DNA of 49,877 nucleotides, taken from assembly GCA_930990975.1 (NCBI GenBank), contig CAKNRR010000009.1, positions 1 to 49,877 of the forward strand, in the 5' to 3' direction. The notes below the pieces were generated by a model that was given only the letters and a program-made list of their open reading frames with translations, was not told the DNA's origin and did no database searches. A program made the translations under genes and the position numbers. The DNA is from an uncultured Clostridia bacterium (GTDB lineage: Bacteria > Bacillota > Clostridia > Christensenellales > UBA1242). Below are positions 42,548 to 49,877 of the stretch, piece after piece. Positions within the stretch are counted from its first letter, which is position 1, and the number at the start of each line of letters is the position of its first letter.

Positions 42548-45500
42548 ATGAAAGATTTTGTACATCTACATTTACACACAGAATTTAGTTTGCTTGATGG
42601 GCTTGCAAGAATAAATAAACTTGTAGATATTGTCAAGGAAAGAGGTTGGAAGGCTGTTGCAATTACTGACCATGGTAATATGTATGGTGTAATTAAATTT
42701 TTTGAAGCCTGCGTTCAAAATGGAATAAAACCTGTAATAGGAGAAGAGTTTTATATATGCCATGACAGAAAATCACGAACAAATCGTGAGGATACAGGGC
42801 ATTTGATATTGCTTGCTAAAAATAATACTGGCTATCAAAACCTTTTGAAACTTTCTTCCTATGCTTTTTTGGAAGGAATGTATTATAAGCCAAGAATAGA
42901 CTATGAACTTCTTGAAAAATATAGCGAAGGATTAATTTGTCTATCCGCTTGTCTTGCAGGTCATATACCACAATATATTTTAAAAAGACAATATGATGAA
43001 GCGGATAAACTTGCTTTATGGTTTAAAAGAGTTTTTGGTGAAGATTTCTATCTTGAAATCCAAAATCATAATATTCCAGAAGAAAAAGAAGTTTTGTTGA
43101 AACTCACAGAAATGAGTGAAAGATTGGATATTCCTATGGTGGCGACAAACGATGTTCACTATTTGAATAAGGAGGATGCCGAACTTCAAGATGTTCTTAT
43201 GTGCGTTCAGATGGGAAAGACCATTGATGACCCTGATAGAATGAAATTTGAAACAAATGAATTTTATTTAAAAACTTATGAAGAGATGCTTGAAGCTTTC
43301 CCTGGCTATGAGGAAGCACTTGACAGAACAATTGAAATAGCAAATAAGTGCAATGTTACAATCAAAACGAAATCTCTTCGTGAGATTGCAGCAGATGGCA
43401 ATCCAAATGTCCCAGTAGAAGACCAGCTTGGCGCTACCGAAAACTTTATTCCTAAATATGTTCCTGACACAGGAGAAAGCACATTTGAATTCTTATCTCG
43501 TCTTGCTTGGGAAGGTTTGGCAAGAAATTATAAAACAGTTCCTAAAGAATATGAAGAAAGACTGCAAATGGAACTTGACACAATACATAAACTTGGCTAT
43601 GTTGAATATTTCCTTATTGTGTGGGATTATATAAATTTTGCACGCGAGAATGATATTCCAGTTGGGCCAGGTCGTGGTTCTGGGGCGGGCAGTTTGGTTG
43701 CATATTGCACAGGTATTACACAGGTTGACCCTATGCGATATGAATTGTTCTTTGATAGATTTATCAACCCAGAGCGTGTGTCAATGCCAGACTTCGATGT
43801 TGACTTTTGTATGGACAGACGAAGAGAAGTTATTGAATATGCAAAACGAAGATATGGTGCGGACCATGTTTCAAATATAGTTACATTTGGAAATATGCAA
43901 GCCAAAAATGCGATAAAAGATGTTGCGAGAGTTCTTCGTTTTCCATATTCTGAAGTTGATAAAATAACAAAAGAAATACCAAACAAACCTCTTAAAAAGC
44001 CTCCTGTATTGAAATATTATTTTGGGCAGACAGGCAAACCTGAGGATGAAAAATATATAATTCCAGAACTTAAAGAAATTTATGATAATGATGAAGACAT
44101 CAAAAAAATCATAGATATGGCAATCAAATTGGAGGGCGTGCCAAGAAATGTTTCAATGCACGCAGCAGGTGTGCTTATTGCTCCTGACCCAGTTTTTGAC
44201 CATGTTCCAATGGCAAAGAGCGGTAATGATGAAATCACTCAATTTGATATGACAGAGCTTGAACATTTAGGCCTCTTGAAGTTTGACTTTTTGGGGTTGA
44301 GGACGCTGACAGATATACATAAAACAATAAAATATGTAAAAGCAATTCATGGTGTTGATATAGACTTTACAAAAATGAACTATGATGACCCAGCAGTTTA
44401 TGAGCTTATAAGTTCAGGAAACACTGAAGCGGTTTTTCAACTTGAAAGTGGTGGTATGAAGAAGTTCATGATGGATTTGCAACCATCCTGTCTTGAAGAC
44501 ATCATAGCTGGAATTTCTTTATATCGTCCAGGACCAATGGACTTTATTCCTAAGTTTATAAAAGGGAAGAAAGAGCCTGAATCTATTGAATATGAAGATC
44601 CATGTTTAATACCTATTTTAGGGACAACCTATGGTTGTATTATTTATCAAGAACAGGTTATGAAAATCTTTCAAGTTATGGCAGGCTTTAGTTTGGGTGG
44701 CGCTGACAATGTGCGAAGAATAATGTCAAAGAAAAAGCCAGAAAAGTTGCCTCCAGAGAAAGAGAAGTTCATTTATGGTAAGAAAAACCCTCAAGACCCT
44801 AAAAAAGACATTCCAGGGGCTTTGGCGCTTGGACATGAAAAAGAGGTCGCTGAGCGTGTATTCGACCAAATGGCGAAGTTTGCAGGCTATGCCTTCAACA
44901 AATCTCATGCTGCAGCCTATGCTTATGTATCTTATCAAACTGGATACTTGAAAGCTCATTATGAGGTTGAATATTTGACAGCCGTTTTAAATAACAGAAT
45001 AACAAATGCAGATGCCATAAAGAAATATACAAACTATGCCAAGAAGGAAGGCTTTACAATTTTGCCTCCAGATATAAACAAATCACATACAGAGTTCAGA
45101 GTTGAAAATGGAAATATTCGTTTTGGGTTAGGTGCATTAAAGAATGTTGGCACAGGGCTTGTTGATGTTATTGTTGAAGAGAGAAATAAGAATGGAGATT
45201 ATAAGAGTTTAGAAGATTTCTTGAGAAGAGTAAATTCAAATTCTCTTAACAAAAAATCAATAGAAAGTTTGATTTTGAGTGGAGCATTTAGTTGCTTTGG
45301 CGCTTATCGTTCTCAGCTTATGGATATTTTTCCTGCATACTATGAAATGATTGCAAGTGATAGAAAATCTCAAGCTATGGGGCAATTCTCAATGTTTGAT
45401 ACATTTGAAGAGGCTTCAAGGTCAGTTAATAACATCGCTTTGCCAAACATTAAAGAATACAATAAAGAAACACTGTTGAAATTTGAAAAAGATTATGTTG

Positions 45501-46195
45501 GAATTTATTTTTCTGGACATCCACTAGATAATTATTTGCAAAAATATGATGATTTCAACTTTACATCTGATATGATAGCTGATTTGAAAGTTGATAATGA
45601 TATGCCTAACGATGAAGAAGGCGGTGATGGAGAATCAACAAATTATCAATTTAGCACAGATGATGAAGGCGAAGAGGTGGAAGAAAAAGAAAGTTTGGTT
45701 AAAGATGGGCAACCTGTGCTTGGTGGCGGAATTATAACAAGTGTAAAAAAACTTAATTCAAAATCTGGAAGCATGGCGATATTCTCAATTGAGGACATCT
45801 ATGGAAGCTATGATGTAATGATATTCAGCAAGTTTTATACCAAGTATAAAGACTTGATACAAGAAGACAATTTGGTGACAGTCCGTGGGAGATTGTCGAT
45901 CCGTGAGGGGAAATCTCCAATTGTAATTGCTGAAGTTGTGTTGCCTTGGGAAAGAAATCAGGAAGAACAAAAAGATGACACTCGAAAATTATATCTAAGA
46001 TTTGACACTACCAATTTAGATGTTTATAATAGTGTAAAGAAGATTGAAGCAAGTTATCCAGGACAATCACAAGTAATTGTGAAATGTACAGCTTCAAACA
46101 AAGCCTTTTCTTTTAGTTCAAAAGTTGAAATAAACAACTACTTGTTGAATGAATTGATAGGTTTGCTAGGCGAAGAAAATGTGATTGTAAAATAA
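42548..46195 (+). CDS. dnaE: DNA polymerase III alpha subunit, DnaE type
   Basis: 1215 residues. Replicative or lagging-strand polymerase. Seen: an N-terminal PHP domain (HLHTEFSLLDG, TDHGNMYGV), the palm/fingers with GPGRGSGAGSLVAYC and the catalytic PDFDVDFCMDRR (D415, D417). A helix-hairpin-helix region and a C-terminal OB domain follow (GGIITSVKKLNSKSGSMAIF, then YDVMIFSKFY). There is no exonuclease domain, so it is DnaE and not PolC. An acidic insertion (about residues 1020-1055, NDEEGGDGESTNYQFSTDDE) precedes the OB domain. GGGGG lies just before the ATG. pfkA follows after 56 nt, a clostridial arrangement. Confidence 0.97.
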   Translation: MKDFVHLHLHTEFSLLDGLARINKLVDIVKERGWKAVAITDHGNMYGVIKFFEACVQNGIKPVIGEEFYICHDRKSRTNREDTGHLILLAKNNTGYQNLLKLSSYAFLEGMYYKPRIDYELLEKYSEGLICLSACLAGHIPQYILKRQYDEADKLALWFKRVFGEDFYLEIQNHNIPEEKEVLLKLTEMSERLDIPMVATNDVHYLNKEDAELQDVLMCVQMGKTIDDPDRMKFETNEFYLKTYEEMLEAFPGYEEALDRTIEIANKCNVTIKTKSLREIAADGNPNVPVEDQLGATENFIPKYVPDTGESTFEFLSRLAWEGLARNYKTVPKEYEERLQMELDTIHKLGYVEYFLIVWDYINFARENDIPVGPGRGSGAGSLVAYCTGITQVDPMRYELFFDRFINPERVSMPDFDVDFCMDRRREVIEYAKRRYGADHVSNIVTFGNMQAKNAIKDVARVLRFPYSEVDKITKEIPNKPLKKPPVLKYYFGQTGKPEDEKYIIPELKEIYDNDEDIKKIIDMAIKLEGVPRNVSMHAAGVLIAPDPVFDHVPMAKSGNDEITQFDMTELEHLGLLKFDFLGLRTLTDIHKTIKYVKAIHGVDIDFTKMNYDDPAVYELISSGNTEAVFQLESGGMKKFMMDLQPSCLEDIIAGISLYRPGPMDFIPKFIKGKKEPESIEYEDPCLIPILGTTYGCIIYQEQVMKIFQVMAGFSLGGADNVRRIMSKKKPEKLPPEKEKFIYGKKNPQDPKKDIPGALALGHEKEVAERVFDQMAKFAGYAFNKSHAAAYAYVSYQTGYLKAHYEVEYLTAVLNNRITNADAIKKYTNYAKKEGFTILPPDINKSHTEFRVENGNIRFGLGALKNVGTGLVDVIVEERNKNGDYKSLEDFLRRVNSNSLNKKSIESLILSGAFSCFGAYRSQLMDIFPAYYEMIASDRKSQAMGQFSMFDTFEEASRSVNNIALPNIKEYNKETLLKFEKDYVGIYFSGHPLDNYLQKYDDFNFTSDMIADLKVDNDMPNDEEGGDGESTNYQFSTDDEGEEVEEKESLVKDGQPVLGGGIITSVKKLNSKSGSMAIFSIEDIYGSYDVMIFSKFYTKYKDLIQEDNLVTVRGRLSIREGKSPIVIAEVVLPWERNQEEQKDDTRKLYLRFDTTNLDVYNSVKKIEASYPGQSQVIVKCTASNKAFSFSSKVEINNYLLNELIGLLGEENVIVK

Positions 46196-46251
46196 TTTGG
46201 TATATTGTTTATAATAATTTATAAATCTTTATCTTTAAGAAGGAGAATTGT

Positions 46252-47193
46252 ATGAAACTTTTAGTGCTTACAAGCGGTGGGGATGCACCAGGAATGAATA
46301 TGGTTTTATATTTGCTTTATAAGGAATTTGGGAAGAATCTCTATGCTTGTCGTGCAGGATTTAAAGGCCTTATAAACAATGATATTTTGCCAATCAGCGA
46401 ATTTAAACCTCAAAAATATGCAAGATGTGCAGGAAGTTGCATTAAATGTTCAAGATGTCCTGAATTTAAAGAAGAAAAGTGGTTCAAGATAGCGCTTGAA
46501 AATGCAAAGAAGTTTGATGTTGTAATTGTTATGGGTGGGAATGGCTCCTATAAAGGGTGTCAGGACCTTCATAGAAATGGGGTAAGGACAATATTTATTC
46601 CTTCAACCATTGATAATGATGTAACTGTCAGTGATTATAGCATAGGTTTTCATACAGCAGTCAATGCTTGCCAAGAAATGATTGAAAATATAATGCCAAC
46701 AATGGAAGCTTTTGATAGATGTTGTGTTTTTGAAACAATGGGAAGAAATAGTGAAAAAATAGCAAAATGTACTGCAACTTCCCAGCTTTGTGATTATCTT
46801 ATAGCAAGCAAAGATGATATAGATTATCCAAAGATTGCTGAAATTGTGAAAAATAACCATCAACTTGGGCATTCAAGTTGCATAGTAATGAAAGAAAAAT
46901 TGATGAAGCAATCTACATTTATCAGTTCACTGCAAAAATTAGTTCCAGAAGTTGAAATTCGTGGCACAGTGATTGGATATGTTCAAAGAGGTTCAAAACC
47001 TACAATTATAGAACTTGAATATGCCAAATTTTTTGCTAAATTGATTATAAAAGTTCTATGTACGAAGGATTATTCGGCAGCAATTGTATATAAAAATGGT
47101 AAATTTGATATTCTCTATCAAAAAGATGAAGAGATCATAAGTTGTAATAGAGAAAAATTAGAGAAGAAAATAAAAAAACAAAATATAGATTAA
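46252..47193 (+). CDS. pfkA: 6-phosphofructokinase, atypical with cysteine cluster
   Basis: 313 residues. Phosphorylates fructose-6-phosphate. Seen: SGGDAPGMN (8-16), catalytic D121 in PSTIDND (117-123), GFHTAVNA, METMGRNS-type R165 and RGTVIGYVQRGSKPT (R238, R246), all family motifs. Oddities: the nucleotide/phosphate loop GGDGS reads GGNGS (N97); the glycine before TIDND is serine (S118). The nucleotide-contact segment, usually SARFPEF, is part of a cluster C59-x3-C63-x2-C66-x2-C69. Neither the ATP-type (Gly/Gly) nor the PPi-type (Asp/Lys) selector pair is clean, so donor specificity is open. AAGGAG precedes the ATG. The usual pyk neighbour is absent. Confidence 0.88.
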   Translation: MKLLVLTSGGDAPGMNMVLYLLYKEFGKNLYACRAGFKGLINNDILPISEFKPQKYARCAGSCIKCSRCPEFKEEKWFKIALENAKKFDVVIVMGGNGSYKGCQDLHRNGVRTIFIPSTIDNDVTVSDYSIGFHTAVNACQEMIENIMPTMEAFDRCCVFETMGRNSEKIAKCTATSQLCDYLIASKDDIDYPKIAEIVKNNHQLGHSSCIVMKEKLMKQSTFISSLQKLVPEVEIRGTVIGYVQRGSKPTIIELEYAKFFAKLIIKVLCTKDYSAAIVYKNGKFDILYQKDEEIISCNREKLEKKIKKQNID

Positions 47194-47212
47194 AATCTAT
47201 ACGAGTAGGTAT

Positions 47213-47245
47213 AAAAAATAGCGAATAATGTACTCGCTATTTTTT
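47213..47245. terminator. Bidirectional terminator between pfkA and the GNAT gene
   Basis: 12-bp stem (AAAAAATAGCGA/TCGCTATTTTTT) with a 9-nt loop and U-runs on both strands, between convergent genes. Confidence 0.9.
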
Positions 47246-47277
47246 TAATAAATTTATATTTGTGCAATGATTTTTGC

Positions 47278-47916
47278 TTAAAATTCATGAATACAAGATT
47301 TTTTAACTTCTTTGCTAAAAGCGCCATCAGATTTTGTATATTTAATGTCATTAAAATATTTACCCATATTTAACTTTAAGTATTTTAAACTTATTTTATA
47401 TTCGTTTTTTCGATTGCCAATTTTGTGGTCAGTTAAGATTTTAAATCCAAAATCTGAATAAATTTTTATTGCTCTAAAGCTCCCTGGTTGTGTGTGTAGA
47501 TAAACAGGGTATTCGTCTTTAGGTATAGATTTTATAACTTCAGTTAAAATTGCTCTACCTAAACCAATCCCTTCATAAGATTTTAAAGTTTTAAACCAAT
47601 GTATTGTCCAGAATTTATCATAAGCTTTCCATGCAAAGCATGTGCAAACAGGTTTATCTGTATTATCACATATAACCATACAACTGTTAAAGAATATGTC
47701 TTTTTTCTTTAAATAAACATCATTAAAATATTTTAACATAAATTCTTTATATTGTTTCTTATCTTCGTCATTGTCAAATGGAAATTCAAACCATAGATTT
47801 AATTCGCTTTCTTTTAATTTTCTTATATGATAGTTGTCAGGTATGCTTTTATAAGCTAGCTCATTCACATTTTCACACATCATAAATATATTTTTCTCTT
47901 CAATATTTTTTTTCAT
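47278..47916 (-). CDS. GNAT-family N-acetyltransferase
   Basis: 212 residues. Transfers acetyl from acetyl-CoA to an amine. Seen: the acetyl-CoA loop YEGIGLGRAILTEVI (motif A, G-x-G-x-G/R pattern), followed by PVYLHTQPGSFRAIKIYSDFGFKI (motif B, with the usual A-I-x-x-Y-x-x-x-G-F). The first 70 residues include MMCENVNELAYKSIPDNYHI. AAGGAG precedes the ATG. The length allows one GNAT domain plus a short C-terminal extension. The substrate (small molecule or protein) is not readable. It is transcribed towards pfkA and shares its terminator. Confidence 0.85.
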   Translation of the reverse strand: MKKNIEEKNIFMMCENVNELAYKSIPDNYHIRKLKESELNLWFEFPFDNDEDKKQYKEFMLKYFNDVYLKKKDIFFNSCMVICDNTDKPVCTCFAWKAYDKFWTIHWFKTLKSYEGIGLGRAILTEVIKSIPKDEYPVYLHTQPGSFRAIKIYSDFGFKILTDHKIGNRKNEYKISLKYLKLNMGKYFNDIKYTKSDGAFSKEVKKSCIHEF

Positions 47917-47997
47917 ATATACTCCTTAATACAATATTTGAAATTTGATTTTTAAATAATAATGATTGTGTTAAAAAAATATATTTTAAAATGTATT

Positions 47998-49263
47998 TTA
48001 TACTAAAACCTTTAATTTTTCGATAATTTCATCAAAATTTAAGATATTTTTCACTTTTTCGATAATTTGAGGCTTATCTTCAAAGCCTTCAAAATATTTG
48101 CCATCAAATGAAAATTGCCAATATACACCATTTAAAGTATTCAATTTGTGTTCAGCATATCCTATATAAACCCCAAGGTTTCTTAGTCCTTTAAATATTT
48201 TGTTGGTGTCTACAATTATTTCTGTTCGATATCTTTTAGGGGATAGTGAAATGCCTCTATAAATTATGCCTTCTGCATAGATTTTGTTAGAGTTTTCATC
48301 TGTTATGTTTAAATTAATTTCGTCAAAAATTCCTATATCCAATTTAATTTCTGAATTATTATTTAATTTTTTTATTTTGTTTGCAGCAAATGTGAAAGAA
48401 TTTAACTTTGAAATAGGTTTTAATGAATTTTTGATATTTCCTGATAGAACCTTATCATAATTGAAAGGCTCCAAAAGTTCTGCATAGAAAAAGGCATCTT
48501 TAGCAACTATTATGCTATTAATATCCGGCAATTTTCTGAGTAAATGACTAGGCACATACATAGCAAAATCTCCACCCATTGTTGAAATTATTAATAAAAA
48601 ATATCTTAGGCCAGTAAATTGATTGATATAATTATGTATTTCTTTGATTTGTCCAATAATAGTTGTGTTGGCGCTAATAATTTCTTCCTCATCCTCTTTG
48701 TTGTTTTCATATAAAGGATAAGTTATAATATCTTTTGTGAATTTATTTGATGTGATATTTTCATATTCTTTTTCATTTTTATATATCTCAACTTTCTCAG
48801 CACATATGAAGATGTTTGCTGAATAAATAAAATTTAAAGATATTTTTTCTGTTTCACCTTTTTCATCTAGTAATACTGATTGTTTATTTAATTGATAACT
48901 TGGGCTTTCTAAAGCGATAGCCTTAGATTCATGATAGCCATTTATTAAACTAATTTGGAAACCATAATTTTCGATTTTAGATAATAGTTTGATATAATGC
49001 GTTTGGTTTTTTGCATTTATAGAAAAAGGCAACACTCTATTTACATTTTTTTCTTCGTCAACAGTTAGATAAATGCAAGTTTGACCTATTTCGTCAAATA
49101 TACATATATATTCTTCTCCATCGAAATTTTCAATTCTTGTCATACTATTAAAGCCATGCAGTGAATTTAAAAAATCAAGCAGTTCATCATCTATAAATTT
49201 ATAACCCAAACATTCCCAAACTAAAGGGGTGTATTTTTCATTATCAAATATAGATATAATCAT
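47998..49263 (-). CDS. Unknown 421-residue soluble protein
   Basis: The start is set at MIISIFDN because GAGG lies 6 nt before it; 15 more codons are open upstream without a ribosome site. I do not recognise the family. Seen: the N-terminal 80 residues (YTPLVWECLGYKFIDDELLDF) have a mixed fold. A central acidic/asparagine-rich segment has YENNKEDEEEIISANTTIIG. A C-terminal part has strands (KIYAEGIIYRGISLSPKRY, NLGVYIGYAEHKLN). There is no signal peptide or clear membrane span. It lies between the GNAT gene (81-nt gap, same strand) and the tRNA genes, so it may be co-transcribed with the GNAT gene. Confidence 0.6.
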   Translation of the reverse strand: MIISIFDNEKYTPLVWECLGYKFIDDELLDFLNSLHGFNSMTRIENFDGEEYICIFDEIGQTCIYLTVDEEKNVNRVLPFSINAKNQTHYIKLLSKIENYGFQISLINGYHESKAIALESPSYQLNKQSVLLDEKGETEKISLNFIYSANIFICAEKVEIYKNEKEYENITSNKFTKDIITYPLYENNKEDEEEIISANTTIIGQIKEIHNYINQFTGLRYFLLIISTMGGDFAMYVPSHLLRKLPDINSIIVAKDAFFYAELLEPFNYDKVLSGNIKNSLKPISKLNSFTFAANKIKKLNNNSEIKLDIGIFDEINLNITDENSNKIYAEGIIYRGISLSPKRYRTEIIVDTNKIFKGLRNLGVYIGYAEHKLNTLNGVYWQFSFDGKYFEGFEDKPQIIEKVKNILNFDEIIEKLKVLV

Positions 49264-49694
49264 ATTTAACCTCAAATTAAGAATAATATAATTTTTATTA
49301 AAAGTCAATTAAAGAAAGTGTGAATTATATTAAATTAAGAAACTGTCGAATGTATTGAGTTAAAAATAATGTTGACATTTTCGATAACTTAAAGCATTTT
49401 TTTGCCATATAAGAATCATTCATGTAATCAGGTTTCTTTCAACAATTTAAAGACAGTTTTACAAAGCCATAATTTCATATTTTTTAGGACTTTAATCAAT
49501 TTTTTATATAATTCAATAAAAAGTTTTTAAAAATCGATTTTTGAAAGTTGCAATATTGATATGTTGTTGGCCTGTAATATGGAAGTTTGTTAATAGATGA
49601 ACTAAAATATGTTTATAAAAGTGCCTAATAAAAAATATAAAAAAATACTATAAAAAAATCCCAACCAAACAAATTGTTTGATTGGGGAGTCGAG
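49264..49694. other. Intergenic region between the unknown gene and tRNA-Lys
   Basis: No gene. On the minus strand TTGACT (49303-49308) lies upstream of the unknown gene with a TATATT-like -10 at poor spacing. The tRNA terminator is at the right end. The rest has no recognisable element. Confidence 0.4.
49652..49686 (-). terminator. Terminator of the tRNA operon
   Basis: Stem CCCAA+CAAAC paired with GTTTG+TTGGG (one internal mismatch, 5-nt loop), followed on the minus strand by a T7 run, 9 nt downstream of tRNA-Lys. Confidence 0.85.
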
Positions 49695-49770
49695 TGGTGG
49701 CCTACCCGGGATTCGAACCCGGGACCCCTTGATTAAAAGTCAAGTGCTCTACCGACTGAGCTAGTAGACC
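49695..49770 (-). tRNA. tRNA-Lys (anticodon UUU)
   Basis: 76 nt. On the minus strand: acceptor GGTCTAC pairs with GTAGGCC (one G-T pair); D-arm AGCTCAGTCGGTAGAGC; anticodon arm CTTGA-CTTTTAA-TCAAG with anticodon TTT; T-arm with GTTCGAATC; discriminator A and encoded CCA (49695-49698). All arms are intact. Confidence 0.97.
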
Positions 49771-49824
49771 GAACATAATTCATTAAAAAATTAAGTTTTT
49801 ATTTTATAAGCTTTTAAAAAGCTT

Positions 49825-49877
49825 TGGCTGGGGTGGCAGGATTTGAACCTACGAATGCAAGAATCAAAATCTTGTGC
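49825..49877 (-). tRNA. tRNA-Gln (anticodon UUG), partial at right edge
   Basis: The 3' part only. On the minus strand: anticodon arm CAAGA-TTTTGAT-TCTTG with anticodon TTG, T-arm GTTCAAATC, acceptor 3' strand, discriminator G and encoded CCA (49825-49827). The D-arm and 5' acceptor lie beyond the window. It is upstream of tRNA-Lys in the same operon. Confidence 0.93.

Noticed and set aside
1-49877. CRISPR array or insertion-sequence transposase
   Set aside because: No regularly spaced identical repeats and no transposase motif were seen in any frame; the A/T tandem unit at 27334 has only two copies without spacers.

Overview
The window is strongly A+T-rich DNA from a bacterium that uses the standard code (tryptophan is TGG, TGA acts as stop). 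Its Shine-Dalgarno sequences are strong (AGGAG/GGAGG) and several promoters have consensus TTGACA/TATAAT boxes. Gene order in the right half (rpoZ-priA-def-fmt-rlmN-rsgA-rpe, then PHP-whiA-dnaE-pfkA) is typical of Bacillota and closest in arrangement to Clostridia. The absence of usual neighbours (coaBC, rsmB, prpC/prkC, rapZ, yvcK, pyk) points to an uncultured, somewhat streamlined gut-type Bacillota. The taxonomic reading is inference from gene order and composition only.

Left part, 1 to about 14.1 kb: a mobilizable or integrative element carrying defence genes, entering from beyond the left edge. It holds a MobL-type HUH relaxase, a ribbon-helix-helix MobC-like accessory protein, an ICE-type sigma-like regulator and a tyrosine integrase, all on the minus strand. 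The cargo is a type III restriction-modification operon (mod-res), a lone YpsA-like SLOG protein, and a three-gene minus-strand operon: Fic protein, Eco57I-class DNA methyltransferase, small PD-(D/E)xK nuclease-like protein. That operon's promoter is overlapped by one of two 34-bp inverted repeats exactly 53 bp apart. An isolated 3' end of a tRNA gene (T-arm, acceptor strand and CCA) at 14080-14107 looks like the attachment-site scar at the right edge of the island.

Middle, 14.1 to 29.4 kb: accessory chromosomal genes, many unnamed. They include a YwaF-like membrane protein, an ABC-F ATPase with a serine hydrolase and an inositol-phosphatase-family enzyme, two transglutaminase-like proteins, and a run of small unknown proteins. 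There is also an HD-domain protein, a 588-residue membrane-anchored coiled-coil protein behind a perfect consensus promoter, and a RadC/JAB-domain remnant broken by an in-frame TAG.

Right part, 29.8 to 49.9 kb: core genes. These are pyruvate phosphate dikinase, an HD protein, RNA polymerase omega, the primosomal helicase PriA, formyl-methionine processing (def, fmt), rlmN, rsgA, rpe, a PHP-domain protein, whiA, DNA polymerase III alpha (dnaE) and an unusual phosphofructokinase with a four-cysteine cluster. The window closes with a GNAT acetyltransferase, an unknown protein, tRNA-Lys(UUU) and a partial tRNA-Gln(UUG). PPDK and pfkA together outline lower and upper glycolysis; def/fmt and rlmN/rsgA serve translation initiation and ribosome maturation.
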